Shown here one piece after another: positions 38,045-47,533 of a stretch of DNA of 64,000 nt; positions within the stretch are counted from its first letter, which is position 1, and the number at the start of each line of letters is the position of its first letter. Made by a program: the position numbers and the translations under genes. The stretch lies in NCBI GenBank assembly GCA_018623155.1, contig JAAZVZ010000001.1, positions 124,001 to 188,000 of the forward strand, in the 5' to 3' direction. The notes under the pieces were generated by a model that saw only the letters and a list, made by a program, of their open reading frames with translations, searched no databases and was not told where the DNA came from. Source of the DNA: Glaciecola sp. Lineage in GTDB: Bacteria > Pseudomonadota > Gammaproteobacteria > Enterobacterales > Alteromonadaceae.

Positions 38045-39019
38045 TCAGCTGTCTGTTTTTTCTACAAATACAGTTGAATTAACATCGTCCAAGGTTGGTA
38101 ATGCGGTCATAGCGCCCAGTTTGGAACAGACTAGACCTCCTACTTTTGAGGCAAATTGAACGTATTGAGTGAGGTGCTCTTGGTCAGTATGCCAACCTTG
38201 TACCGACACCTGATATAGGATTGCACCGATAAAGGCATCTCCAGCACCGGTGGTATCTTGCACCTCTATTTGATAGGGAGGAACGGTAAAATGTCCATTA
38301 TGCGTAGCCACATAACACCCCTTACTCCCTAAGGTCACAAAAACCACTTCTGGGCCTTTGTCTAATAATTGTTGAGCGCCTTGTGCAATGTCTTGTTCGT
38401 CTGTCAGTATTGTCAGCTCCTCATCACTGACTTTGACCACGTTGGCTTTTTCAAGGAAAGGTTGGCAATGCGCAACAAACTCTTTTTCGTGTCCAGCCCA
38501 AAACGCATCCCGATAGTTCGGATCAAAACTAATAAAATTCCCTTTATCTTTGACGCTGTCTAATACAATGCGATAGGTTTCTTTAAGTGCGCCTGGTAAA
38601 AAACAAGTCGCCGCCCCAAAGTGATACAAACCACCGCGATTGATCATATCCAACAACTCATCGTTAAGTTGTAGATCCGCATCTGCACCTCGATTGAACA
38701 CAAAATCGCGTTCTCCGTCCTCGGCTAAGGCAACAAATGCGAGCGTTGTCGGTCGGTCTGAACGTTGTAACAAATCAGTATCCACCCCGAATTGAGTAAT
38801 GTAATCAGCCAAAAAATTGCCAAAAGGGTCCGTTCCCACGGCTCCGACAAAATGCGCATTACCTCCTAGACGCGCAGCCGCTGCAGCAACATTAGCAGGG
38901 GCTCCGCCTGGTTTTTTTAAAAAATTTTCACCTATGGATAAGTCTGTCCCTTTGTCGGTACATACAAAATCAATCAGTAACTCGCCAATACAGTAAATTG
39001 CTTTCACTTTTTTATTCAC
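38045..39019 (-). CDS. scrK: Fructokinase (PfkB family)
   Basis: A 324-residue ribokinase-fold sugar kinase. The first PfkB signature is GGAPANVAAAAARLGG near residue 38, and the second is DTTGAGDAF with the catalytic Asp, near residue 255. Bacterial fructokinases of this layout phosphorylate fructose at O6; other sugars cannot be excluded. The start is a GTG at 39019 (a second GTG at codon 5 is also possible), with no strong ribosome-binding site. An 18-bp perfect palindrome lies 56 bases upstream. No sucrose transporter or hydrolase is nearby. Confidence 0.83.
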   Translation of the reverse strand: MNKKVKAIYCIGELLIDFVCTDKGTDLSIGENFLKKPGGAPANVAAAAARLGGNAHFVGAVGTDPFGNFLADYITQFGVDTDLLQRSDRPTTLAFVALAEDGERDFVFNRGADADLQLNDELLDMINRGGLYHFGAATCFLPGALKETYRIVLDSVKDKGNFISFDPNYRDAFWAGHEKEFVAHCQPFLEKANVVKVSDEELTILTDEQDIAQGAQQLLDKGPEVVFVTLGSKGCYVATHNGHFTVPPYQIEVQDTTGAGDAFIGAILYQVSVQGWHTDQEHLTQYVQFASKVGGLVCSKLGAMTALPTLDDVNSTVFVEKTDS

Positions 39020-39074
39020 TCAAAATTGAACACACAGTGCTAAACTAACAATTATTTAACACAGTTACAAGCAA

Positions 39075-39092
39075 AACTTAATCGATTAAGTT
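39075..39092. promoter_or_regulatory. 18-bp perfect palindrome upstream of the fructokinase gene
   Basis: AACTTAATCGATTAAGTT reads the same on both strands. The AATCGATT centre is typical of LacI/GalR-family operators. It lies between the divergent fructokinase and AlkC-like genes. No cognate regulator gene is present in the window next to it. Confidence 0.65.
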
Positions 39093-39108
39093 ACTTTAAG
39101 AATTTACT

Positions 39109-40260
39109 ATGCCAAAGTCTTTCAAACAACAGTATAACCATCAATCCATTAGGGCTCTTGGCAAAACAATAAGCACTAATTATCCTGATTTCCCACTTGA
39201 CAATTTTGTCCATGAAGCAAGTCATAAAATCGAATCTTTGGAGTTTAAGGCGCGTTCACAACAAATTACTCAAGCCTTAGTCAACCATTTACCGCACGAT
39301 TTTGCTGATGCTATTGCGACCTTAATGGCCTCACTGGCGCCCGATTTTGACGCGTTAGGAGTGGATGCAGCGCAAGCAGGCTGGACTATCCAAGATTTTA
39401 CTCCTCAAGGCATCTCAGGTTGGATGATTATGCCTTGTGCGGACTTTGTTGCGCATAGAGGACGAACAGATGAGTATTTTGAATTAAGTATGACAGCGCT
39501 AGAAGCCATGACCAGCAGGTTCAGCTCAGAATTTGCTATCCGACCTTTTTTACGAACGTTTCCCAAGCGCACTCTCGAGCAATGTTTACATTGGACAAAG
39601 CACCCTAATCAGCACGTTCGACGCCTAGCTTCGGAAGGGACAAGACCGGTGTTACCTTGGGGGATCAAACTCCCAGAACTGGGTGCAGATCCAAAGTTAA
39701 GCTTACCAATATTGGATGCATTAAAAGACGACCCTAGTGATTATGTACGAAAATCCGTTGCTAACCATCTAAACGATCACTGTAAGCTTCATCCTGATTG
39801 GGTGTGTGCTACAGCAACATCATGGTGGCAACTTGATAAAGCCAGACAACGTTTACTCAAACATGGATGTCGCACCTTGCTTAAACAAGGTCATATTCAA
39901 ACCTTGGCACTATTCGGTTTTGGTGGGGTACAAGCCAATGTACAACTCTCATTATCCAGAAAAACCGTTATAATGGGGGAGTCATTAGACATTAATCTTT
40001 CCATTCAAAGTCATTCAACTGAACCACAATTATTGATGATTGATTACATTGTTTGGCATCAAAAAGCCAATGGCACAAAAAGCCCCAAAGTATTCAAATG
40101 GAAAGAAATCCTACTCACTGCTGATCAGGCCGTAGAGATTGTCAAAACCCATAACATCAAACCCATTACCACCCGCAAATACTACTCTGGTCAGCATTCT
40201 ATAGAGATACAAATCAATGGGCGAGTGTGTGGTTGGGCGGATTTTATGCTCCAATGTTAA
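39109..40260 (+). CDS. AlkC-like DNA alkylation repair protein
   Basis: A 383-residue HEAT-like-repeat DNA glycosylase of the AlkC group (3-methyladenine/3-methylcytosine removal). The repeat region (LALGKTI-type helices at the start, then FPKRTLEQCLHWTKHPNQHVRRLASEGTRP, DDPSDYVRKSVANHLND) fills residues 10-275. A C-terminal beta-rich domain (about 280-383, starting VQANVQLSLSRKTVIMGE) matches the Ig-like domain of AlkC. The stop shares bases with the convergent amylase stop (TTAA at 40257-40260). Two further alkylation-repair genes lie at 58796 and 59265. Confidence 0.83.
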   Translation: MPKSFKQQYNHQSIRALGKTISTNYPDFPLDNFVHEASHKIESLEFKARSQQITQALVNHLPHDFADAIATLMASLAPDFDALGVDAAQAGWTIQDFTPQGISGWMIMPCADFVAHRGRTDEYFELSMTALEAMTSRFSSEFAIRPFLRTFPKRTLEQCLHWTKHPNQHVRRLASEGTRPVLPWGIKLPELGADPKLSLPILDALKDDPSDYVRKSVANHLNDHCKLHPDWVCATATSWWQLDKARQRLLKHGCRTLLKQGHIQTLALFGFGGVQANVQLSLSRKTVIMGESLDINLSIQSHSTEPQLLMIDYIVWHQKANGTKSPKVFKWKEILLTADQAVEIVKTHNIKPITTRKYYSGQHSIEIQINGRVCGWADFMLQC

Positions 40261-42542
40261 TCTGTTCGAATTTGCCACACACCGACAAAACCAGCTGGAA
40301 GTGTCATTGAACTTGCCCAGTTGACCATATCAGTTTGTAGTAAATTGGTTTCGATACCACTCAGGTTGTGAGTGAAAGATTGACTCTGATCGCTCACATT
40401 AATCAGCGTTAGATAAGTGATGGTTTCGGTACTGCGGGTAAATGCTAAAACCGGTTCACTCGCCTGAGTCAGGACCTGCATTATTCCAGTACTGAGCGTA
40501 GGATGCGCACTGCGCAATGCATACAAAGATTGATACCAATAATACAACGACGAACTATCTAACTGCTGGGCTTCAACATTGTTCACAGAAGCATTTTGAG
40601 ATAAAGCCCGAAACGGAGTACGCGTTGAAAATCCCGCATGTGTGACGTCGTTATTCCAACTCATAGGGGTACGTAAAGAAGCGTCTGGTTGCAAATTCGC
40701 TCCAGCGGCCATACCAATCTCTTCGCCATAGTAAGTATATGGTTGTGAAGAGAGCAAAAGATACAATGCACTGGCCAGCCGATATTGTGTCATGTCACCA
40801 TTGAGCTGGTTATACACACGGTCACCTGCAAAAAAGTCGTGATTGGCCAAAATCATCGGCATTTGATCTCGACGAGCCTGACTGAGCTCATTAATTAATC
40901 CAGCGGAAATTCTGCGATTGCGAACACTCTCCAAAATAGTATGCCCAGCACTGAAGTTAAACGCGTTTACACAACTATCAGTTTGCGCCATATCGCGAAA
41001 TTGCCCCGGCGCTTCACACACAATATAGGCGTACGGATAATCATCCAGTACAGAAGCCATCTCTCCCATGACGGTTAAATTTTGCGGTTGATTTTCAAGT
41101 TGGTTAATACCGTTCTCAACTAATACACCGACCGCATCAAAGCGAAAACCATCCACCCCCAAATTGAGCCAAAAACGCATATTGTCTTTGTGATAATCCA
41201 ATACTGCTTGATTGCGTAAATTAAAGTCTGGCATACGCTCAGTAAAGGCACCGTAATACACTCCATAAGGACTGTTTCGCCAAGGCGTCCGCCCCCAAAG
41301 TTGCCAACGATTATCAACCGTATCATTCCAAATAAACCAATCTCGCAACGGATGATTCGGACTTGAGGCCGCATCTTGGAACAATGGATTTTGCGATGCT
41401 GCATGATTCATCACATAGTCAATGATGACTGCTATGCCTAACCGGTCTGCCTCATCGAGCAAATTCTGAAAATCAGCTAATGTGCCATAATCACTCTCTA
41501 CATCTCGATAGTTTTGAGTCTCATAACCGTGATCATTATCTGCCGACTCCATGATGGGCATCAACCAAAGTGCATTAATACCTAACTCTGCCAAATAGGG
41601 AAGTCGCTGGGTCAAACCGTTAAAATCTCCGACCCCATCCCCATCAGAGTCTTGATAGCCACGGACATAAATCTCCATAAAATTAGCGCTTTGCCACCAA
41701 TCATCTGCAATGTTTTTTTCTACGGGTAGTGGCTCAATGGAAGAAAAATCAAGCTCCTCGCTTTCATTGCCAGTGTTTGCCATAACTTGAGCTAATGCCG
41801 CTCTTGCTTCCGCCTCAGTACTAAACGGAGTCGCCGTAATTCCAGGCCCTTCTGCCGCAACGCTATCCTCAGTGACCCAAACGGTATCGCCGAACGTCGC
41901 AGGAGTGAGGATCAAATCGTAATTCGGACTTTTTAGATCCCCAAAATGCACAATAAAACTAAAAATTTGGTCTTCATCAACAATTGGTACTTCCCAATAC
42001 GCATAATCGTTTTCCACACGGGTTGGGGGCATGGCATTTTGCCAGGTCGTAACATACTCAGGATCGACTGAGTTGCCCCATAAATGCAAGCCCCAGCCTG
42101 TATAAAAACCACTAGAGTGAAGATAATAAATCTTCATCGTGCGTATACTGGTATCCGGCGGTGGGATTTGAGTGACTGTCACAGCCAGTGTCTGTGAGGT
42201 TGTTTCACTCCCATCACTCACATCTATACGAGCGCTGTAAGTACCATTTTGCGCAACGGTAAACACAAATTGAGTCGTCACTCTACAATTGGTGACTTGG
42301 TGAGTTTCAGGCGATGCCCCCATCATCGTCAATGTACATCCTAAGTTCGTGTTATCGCTGTCATCGACTTGCCAGTTTAATGTGATAAGTCCTTGTTCAG
42401 AGACGTTAGCAACATTGAATGCAGTGATTTCTGGCGCTTGATTAGACGGTGTGTTCTCTGGCAGGACGGAAACAGAGTCAGCACTGCCTCCACCACATGC
42501 CATAAGAGTCAACGTCATACAGAACAACAAAAATACACGCAT
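40257..42542 (-). CDS. GH13 alpha-amylase-like lipoprotein with CBM41-type domain
   Basis: A 761-residue lipoprotein (lipobox LMAC) with, in order, an Ig-like domain (about 35-120), a pullulanase-associated/CBM41-like starch-binding domain (about 130-235, YYLHSSGFYTGWGLHLWG) and a GH13 barrel from about 290. Barrel motifs: DYVMNHA, GFRFDAV with nucleophile Asp469, YIVCEAPG with probable acid/base Glu510 and LANHD. It would cut alpha-1,4-glucans in the periplasm or at the surface. The ATG at 42542 with GGAG in front is chosen over the frame opening at 42674, which would overlap mgsA. The acid/base context (CEAP) is unusual compared with the common GE-x-W. Confidence 0.86.
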   Translation of the reverse strand: MRVFLLFCMTLTLMACGGGSADSVSVLPENTPSNQAPEITAFNVANVSEQGLITLNWQVDDSDNTNLGCTLTMMGASPETHQVTNCRVTTQFVFTVAQNGTYSARIDVSDGSETTSQTLAVTVTQIPPPDTSIRTMKIYYLHSSGFYTGWGLHLWGNSVDPEYVTTWQNAMPPTRVENDYAYWEVPIVDEDQIFSFIVHFGDLKSPNYDLILTPATFGDTVWVTEDSVAAEGPGITATPFSTEAEARAALAQVMANTGNESEELDFSSIEPLPVEKNIADDWWQSANFMEIYVRGYQDSDGDGVGDFNGLTQRLPYLAELGINALWLMPIMESADNDHGYETQNYRDVESDYGTLADFQNLLDEADRLGIAVIIDYVMNHAASQNPLFQDAASSPNHPLRDWFIWNDTVDNRWQLWGRTPWRNSPYGVYYGAFTERMPDFNLRNQAVLDYHKDNMRFWLNLGVDGFRFDAVGVLVENGINQLENQPQNLTVMGEMASVLDDYPYAYIVCEAPGQFRDMAQTDSCVNAFNFSAGHTILESVRNRRISAGLINELSQARRDQMPMILANHDFFAGDRVYNQLNGDMTQYRLASALYLLLSSQPYTYYGEEIGMAAGANLQPDASLRTPMSWNNDVTHAGFSTRTPFRALSQNASVNNVEAQQLDSSSLYYWYQSLYALRSAHPTLSTGIMQVLTQASEPVLAFTRSTETITYLTLINVSDQSQSFTHNLSGIETNLLQTDMVNWASSMTLPAGFVGVWQIRTD

Positions 42543-42566
42543 TTTTACTCCAAAATCTTTGCGCCT

Positions 42567-42579
42567 TGAAACGCTTTCA
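42567..42579. promoter_or_regulatory. LacI/MalR-type operator-like palindrome before the amylase gene
   Basis: TGAAACGCTTTCA has palindromic arms TGAAA/TTTCA around CGC, 25 bases upstream of the amylase ATG. The arm sequence and position fit a LacI-family sugar regulator. It has 13 rather than 14 bases, so it may be bound by a different regulator from the glucan locus. Confidence 0.4.
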
Positions 42580-42617
42580 TATATAAACATGATACATACT
42601 AACCATAACTTAAGATT

Positions 42618-43070
42618 ATGCAATATACGACCCATCAATCTCCAGAACAGAAACGCATTGCACTGGTAGCACATGACAATATGAAAGACACACTCGCCAA
42701 GTGGTGTTTAGACCATCGAGACCATCTTGCAAAACATCAACTTTATGCAACGGGGACGACGGCAAAATTGATTGCAAATGTGGCTCAGCTAGAGTTGACT
42801 GCACTACTGAGTGGGCCGATGGGAGGCGATCAACAAATTGGTGCAATGATCGCTGAACAAGCGTGTGACGTTTTGTTCTTTTTTTGGGACCCATTTGCAG
42901 CCATGCCACATGATCCTGATATCAAAGCGCTTCTAAGGATCGCTGCGGTATGGAACATTCCGGTTGCATGTAATCCAAGTACGGCGGATATGTTGATAAG
43001 CTCTCCTTTACTTAATCAAAGTTATACTTATCAACACCCGGATTATTCTAGTTATCAAGCTAACCGTTAA
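42618..43070 (+). CDS. mgsA: Methylglyoxal synthase
   Basis: A 150-residue enzyme converting dihydroxyacetone phosphate to methylglyoxal and phosphate. Catalytic and binding residues sit at the E. coli positions: His19 (VAHDNMK), Asp71 (SGPMGGDQQ), Asp91 (FFWDPF), His98 and Asp101 (PHDPDIK). It is divergent from the amylase gene and convergent with glpK, whose stop shares TTAA with its own (43067-43070). Glycerol metabolism next door feeds dihydroxyacetone phosphate, and glyoxalase I is encoded at 2812. Confidence 0.94.
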   Translation: MQYTTHQSPEQKRIALVAHDNMKDTLAKWCLDHRDHLAKHQLYATGTTAKLIANVAQLELTALLSGPMGGDQQIGAMIAEQACDVLFFFWDPFAAMPHDPDIKALLRIAAVWNIPVACNPSTADMLISSPLLNQSYTYQHPDYSSYQANR

Positions 43071-44551
43071 GCTTGGATGACTCTTTTGACAGCAGATTGC
43101 CACTGTGAATATTGCTCATCTCGTTCGGTTTTGGACCAGTTAGGCGTGTAATCCTGTTGCAACTGCCACATTGCGCTGATCTGTTCTAACGACTCATAGA
43201 TGCCATGCTGGTATCCAGCTAAGTATGCTACCCCAAGGGCTGTGGTCTCAGTGACCGCAGGGACATGGACCGGCGCTCCCAAGATATCGGCCAAATATTG
43301 CATTAGCCATTGATTGTGAACCATCCCACCATCGACCCGAAGTGTCATCGGGCGTTGACCGTCTTGTTCCATGGCTTTTTGTAAATCCTTGGTTTGCAAA
43401 CCAACCGATTGCAAGGCTGCTGCCACAATCTCTTTGATACCTGTGTCACGAGTTAAGCCAAAGATCGCACCTCGAGCATTAGGTTCCCAATAAGGTGCAC
43501 CAAGACCGGTAAATGCTGGCACCATGATAACAGGATTGTTCTGTTTTACTTGCTTAGCCAGTGCTTCGGTTTCTTTGGCGTGTTGAATTATTTGCAAACC
43601 ATCTCGCAACCATTGAATCGTTGCACCCGCCATAAAAATACTGCCCTCTAACGCATAGGTGGGCTTCCCATCAATCCGATAAGCAACCGTCGTCAACAGG
43701 CGATTATCCGACACAACACAGTGCTCACCGGTGTTAACAATCATAAAACAACCTGTGCCATAAGTACTTTTTGCCATACCAGGTTTGAAACACGTTTGAC
43801 CAAATAGAGCAGCTTGTTGATCGCCTGCAATACCTTGTACAGGAATGGCTGAACCCAACCAATCTGAGTGAATAAGACCAAAATCTGCTGCACTGTCTTG
43901 GACCTGCGGGAGCATGACTGCTGGGATGTTGAAAAGCTCGAGCAGTTCTTTGTCCCATTCTTGCTTTTGAATATTAAACAACAGCGTGCGTGAAGCATTG
44001 GTCGCATCCGTCTTATGCGCATTGCCTTTTGTCAATTGCCATAGGATAAAACAATCCACCGTCCCAAATAATAACTCACCCGCTTCGGCTCGACTTTGTG
44101 CGCCTTCCACGTGATCTAAGATCCAACGCACTTTACTTGCAGAAAAATAAGGATCTAGCAGTAATCCGGTCTTCTGCTGAATATCTGCCATGAGCTTTTT
44201 GTCTTGTTTAAGTTTTGCGCAATACTGTGCTGTACGACGGTCTTGCCAAACGATTGCAGGATAAATGCATTTCCCTGTTGTTTTTTCCCATATCAAGGTT
44301 GTCTCACGTTGGTTGGTTATCCCACAGGTTGCTATTTGAGACGCGTCAATGCCAGCGTCAGTTATGGCTTGTCGGCAGCTATCTAAAGTCGTTTGCCACA
44401 AATCGTCCGGCATATGCTCAACCCACCCATCTTGCGGAAAATGTTGCGCAAACTCTTGTTGCGCTTGAGCAATACGCGTACCCGCTGTATCAAAAATAAT
44501 TGCACGAGAAGACGTTGTGCCTTGATCGATGGATAGGATATAGTGAGTCAT
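43067..44551 (-). CDS. glpK: Glycerol kinase
   Basis: A 494-residue FGGY-family kinase making glycerol 3-phosphate. Motifs: [18 protein letters not shown] at the N-terminus, [36 protein letters not shown] and the ATP-site [13 protein letters not shown]. The start at 44551 has GGAG 5 bases upstream and matches the family; the frame opening at 44680 is too long. It is divergent from glpR with a GlpR-like operator in between. No glpF is in the window. Confidence 0.96.
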   Translation of the reverse strand: MTHYILSIDQGTTSSRAIIFDTAGTRIAQAQQEFAQHFPQDGWVEHMPDDLWQTTLDSCRQAITDAGIDASQIATCGITNQRETTLIWEKTTGKCIYPAIVWQDRRTAQYCAKLKQDKKLMADIQQKTGLLLDPYFSASKVRWILDHVEGAQSRAEAGELLFGTVDCFILWQLTKGNAHKTDATNASRTLLFNIQKQEWDKELLELFNIPAVMLPQVQDSAADFGLIHSDWLGSAIPVQGIAGDQQAALFGQTCFKPGMAKSTYGTGCFMIVNTGEHCVVSDNRLLTTVAYRIDGKPTYALEGSIFMAGATIQWLRDGLQIIQHAKETEALAKQVKQNNPVIMVPAFTGLGAPYWEPNARGAIFGLTRDTGIKEIVAAALQSVGLQTKDLQKAMEQDGQRPMTLRVDGGMVHNQWLMQYLADILGAPVHVPAVTETTALGVAYLAGYQHGIYESLEQISAMWQLQQDYTPNWSKTERDEQYSQWQSAVKRVIQA

Positions 44552-44606
44552 GTGGTCTCCTTGTTTTTGTATATCTAAGCAAATTAACATGGTTTTTACA
44601 ACATAA

Positions 44607-44626
44607 AATTTTCGTTTTCGAACATT
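44607..44626. promoter_or_regulatory. GlpR operator between glpK and glpR
   Basis: AATTTTCGTTTTCGAACATT matches the E. coli GlpR consensus WATGTTCGWTAWCGAACATW at 18 of 20 positions. It would control divergent glpK and glpR. A weaker half-site (TATTTTCG, 45445-45452) precedes glpD. Confidence 0.78.
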
Positions 44627-44665
44627 TTCTAAAACACAACAACATAAAGAATTGAAGATACTGGT

Positions 44666-45427
44666 ATGAAACAAGCACAACGCTTATACGACATTGTCAA
44701 CGTGGTAAAAGAACAGGGCTACATGACCATAGAGGAGTTAACGAAGCGCTATGAAGTGACGCCGCAAACCTTGCGCCGAGACCTCAATACACTTGCAGAT
44801 AAAGGCAAAATCAAACGCCATCACGGCGGTGCTGCAAGCATTGAATCTAGCATCGAAAACACCCCATATCAGCAACGCAAAGCCGAAAACCAAAACGCCA
44901 AACTTGCGATTGCTAAGCGCGTCGCTCAGCTTATCCCGAACAATGCATCTTTGTTTATCAACATCGGTACAACCAATGAAATAGTGGCAGAACAACTCTT
45001 GCAACATCAAGGCTTAACCGTCGTTACCAACAATATATATGCGGCAAGCATTCTGTCCCAAAAACAAGACTTTTCGGTCATTATTGCTGGAGGTGAAGTG
45101 CGTTTTCAAGATGGCGGGATCATAGGTGAAGCGACCCGTGATTTTATCCAGCAATTTCGTATGGATTTTAGTATTCTGGGGATCAGTGGGATTGAATCCA
45201 ACGGTGCATTGTTGGACTTTGACTTTCGCGAGGTGAAGGTCTCACAAGCCATGCTGGCTCATGCACAACACAATATCTTAGTTGCTGATGGAAGTAAGTT
45301 CCATCGGCAAGCCATGGTCGAGCAAGCTCACATGTCACAAATCAATACTTTTGTATGTGATCGGGAAGCGCCGAGTGAATTAATGAGTGTAATGAAACAA
45401 AATGATGTTCGTTTCATAAAAATTTAA
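44666..45427 (+). CDS. glpR: Glycerol-3-phosphate regulon repressor GlpR
   Basis: A 253-residue DeoR-family repressor. The N-terminal winged helix-turn-helix is [24 protein letters not shown] followed by KIKRHHGGA. The sugar-phosphate sensor domain has [23 protein letters not shown] and [12 protein letters not shown]. It sits between glpK and glpD, which fixes the assignment. Glycerol 3-phosphate is the family inducer. Confidence 0.94.
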   Translation: MKQAQRLYDIVNVVKEQGYMTIEELTKRYEVTPQTLRRDLNTLADKGKIKRHHGGAASIESSIENTPYQQRKAENQNAKLAIAKRVAQLIPNNASLFINIGTTNEIVAEQLLQHQGLTVVTNNIYAASILSQKQDFSVIIAGGEVRFQDGGIIGEATRDFIQQFRMDFSILGISGIESNGALLDFDFREVKVSQAMLAHAQHNILVADGSKFHRQAMVEQAHMSQINTFVCDREAPSELMSVMKQNDVRFIKI

Positions 45428-45519
45428 CTGCAAAAACTTTCATTTATTTTCGTTTGTGCTATATTTTTTTATAAATGAACTATCATGACCTTTTTATTAT
45501 GTCTTTCACACAAACGAAC

Positions 45520-47016
45520 ATGGAATATGACATTGTCATCGTTGGCGGTGGTGTCAACGGCGCAGGTATTGCTGCAGATGCTGCTGGACGAGGCCTGTCT
45601 GTATTACTAGTCGAAGCAAAAGACCTCGCTAGCGCCACCTCAAGCCAGTCAAGTAAACTCATTCATGGTGGTTTGCGTTACCTCGAACACTATGAGTTTC
45701 GTTTGGTGCGTGAAGCGCTTGCTGAGCGCGAAGTATTGTTAAAGAAAGCCCCGCATATTATGTGGCCGTTGCGTTTTCACTTACCGCATCAACCTCATTT
45801 GCGTCCGGCTTGGATGATTCAGGCCGGTTTATTTTTGTATGACCATTTAGCAAAACGTGAAATTTTGCCTGGTTCTAGACGTCTGAAACTCGATGCACAT
45901 TCTCCATTGAATAATTCGATGCACACGGCGTTTGAATATTCGGATGGTTGGGTTGATGATGCGCGACTTGTGGTGCTCAATGCAATGCAAGCACAGGATA
46001 AAGGTGCTGACGTACTGACTTATACCCAATGCACAGGTGCTAAACGCGCTAATGAGCACTGGTCTATTACCCTGCAAAATGCACAACGCGGTGAATTCTC
46101 AGTCAGTGCTAGAGCATTGATCAACGCCGCAGGACCATGGTCGATCCAGTTCCTAGACGATGTAGTCGCGGAACGACATAACAAACACATGCGCTTAGTC
46201 AAAGGGAGTCATTTAGTTGTTCCTAAGATCCACGACGGTGAGCAAGCTTATATTTTACAAAATGCCGATGGGCGGATTGTATTTGTATTGCCTTATGAAG
46301 ATGACTTTTCGCTAATTGGTACCACAGATGTGAACTTTACAGGCGATCCACGTAATGCAACAATTGATCAGGAAGAAACGGACTATCTCATCAAGATCAC
46401 TAATGAGTACTTTAAGACACAAATTAGTGTAACCGATATCGTCCATACATTCTCAGGGGTACGCCCACTTCTTGAGGAAGAAGGCGCGGATGCCCAAGCG
46501 TTGTCTCGAGATTATGAATTTAAATTAACCGGGGACGCACAATCTGCGCTCCTGCTTAACATCTATGGCGGTAAAATTACCACTTACCGCAAACTCGCTG
46601 AGCACGCTGTTAATAAATTAGTCGCGTTCTTTCCTCATGCAAAATCAACTTGGACTGCCCATGAACCATTACTCGGTGGTGATTTTGCTGACCCAGCGAC
46701 ATTACTGAATCAACTCTGTGAGCGATGCCCCTTTATTCCGATAGATACTCTGAAACGCTATGTAAGATCCTATGGTTCCTTAACCTCTCATCTTCTTGCT
46801 GGGGTAAAATCAGAGCACGAACTTGGGCGAGATTTTGGCGCTGGATTATATGAGTGTGAATTACGTTATCTGCAAACCCATGAATTTAGTAAAACACTGG
46901 ATGATGTTTTATGGCGTCGAACCAAATTAGGGCTACGTCAGACAGAGCTTGATATGGAAGCGCTCAACCGTTTTTTTAGTGCTGACCAAAAAGCACTTGA
47001 AATAAGCGCAGTTTAA
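45520..47016 (+). CDS. glpD: Aerobic glycerol-3-phosphate dehydrogenase
   Basis: A 498-residue FAD enzyme oxidising glycerol 3-phosphate to dihydroxyacetone phosphate at the inner membrane. FAD-binding YDIVIVGGGVNGAGIAADAAGRG, SSKLIHGGLRYLEHYEFRLV, LIGTTDVNF and GGKITTYRKLAEHA match E. coli GlpD almost word for word. The frame opens at 45475; ATGs at 45475, 45499 and 45520 all lack a clear ribosome-binding site, and I take 45520 by alignment to E. coli GlpD. It follows glpR by about 90 bases. Confidence 0.93.
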   Translation: MEYDIVIVGGGVNGAGIAADAAGRGLSVLLVEAKDLASATSSQSSKLIHGGLRYLEHYEFRLVREALAEREVLLKKAPHIMWPLRFHLPHQPHLRPAWMIQAGLFLYDHLAKREILPGSRRLKLDAHSPLNNSMHTAFEYSDGWVDDARLVVLNAMQAQDKGADVLTYTQCTGAKRANEHWSITLQNAQRGEFSVSARALINAAGPWSIQFLDDVVAERHNKHMRLVKGSHLVVPKIHDGEQAYILQNADGRIVFVLPYEDDFSLIGTTDVNFTGDPRNATIDQEETDYLIKITNEYFKTQISVTDIVHTFSGVRPLLEEEGADAQALSRDYEFKLTGDAQSALLLNIYGGKITTYRKLAEHAVNKLVAFFPHAKSTWTAHEPLLGGDFADPATLLNQLCERCPFIPIDTLKRYVRSYGSLTSHLLAGVKSEHELGRDFGAGLYECELRYLQTHEFSKTLDDVLWRRTKLGLRQTELDMEALNRFFSADQKALEISAV

Positions 47017-47061
47017 ACATAAATGGTTTATCATAACGCCAGTGAGCAATAAGGAGTATTT

Positions 47062-47529
47062 ATGCGCTACTGGCTGTTTAAAACCGAACCGGATGCGTTT
47101 TCCATTGATGATCTCGCCCACCGACCAGATGGCACTGAAGGTTGGGATGGCGTGCGCAATTATCAGGCGCGTAACTTTATGCGCGACCAAATGAGCGTGA
47201 ATGATCTGGCCTTTATTTACCACTCGAGCTGCAAAGTCCCAGGAATAGCTGGTTTAGCGAGAATATCGCAAACGGGTTTGGTTGATCCTACTCAGTTTAT
47301 ACCTGATTCAAAGTACTTTGACCCAAAAGCAACGCCAGAACAGCCTAGATGGCATATGGTTGCGCTGACCTTTGTCGAAAAATTCAGCCAAGTATTGCCG
47401 CTGTCACTCATAAAGCAACAAGCTAATATTTGTGAACTTAGCTTGGTCAAAAAGGGCTCAAGATTATCCATTATGCCCGTCGCATCAAACGAATTTGAAT
47501 GGTTATTGGAACTGGCTAGGAAACAGTAA
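47062..47529 (+). CDS. EVE-domain protein
   Basis: A 155-residue EVE-domain protein (PUA-like fold related to YTH domains): YWLFKTEPDAFSIDDL, GWDGVRNYQARNFMRDQM and AFIYHSSCKVPGIAGLA, then DPKATPEQPRWHMV. EVE domains bind modified bases in DNA or RNA; the ligand of the housekeeping type is not settled. AAGGAG lies before the ATG. It is convergent with the SWIM-domain gene, 4 bases apart. Confidence 0.9.
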   Translation: MRYWLFKTEPDAFSIDDLAHRPDGTEGWDGVRNYQARNFMRDQMSVNDLAFIYHSSCKVPGIAGLARISQTGLVDPTQFIPDSKYFDPKATPEQPRWHMVALTFVEKFSQVLPLSLIKQQANICELSLVKKGSRLSIMPVASNEFEWLLELARKQ

Positions 47530-47533
47530 GCGT

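Noticed and set aside
42543-42674. Longer N-terminus of the amylase overlapping mgsA
   Set aside because: It would precede the lipoprotein signal and overlap a divergent gene; the ATG at 42542 has a good ribosome-binding site.
45502-45522. Internal GlpR site at the start of glpD
   Set aside because: Only one half-site (CGAACAT) matches; the other half does not.
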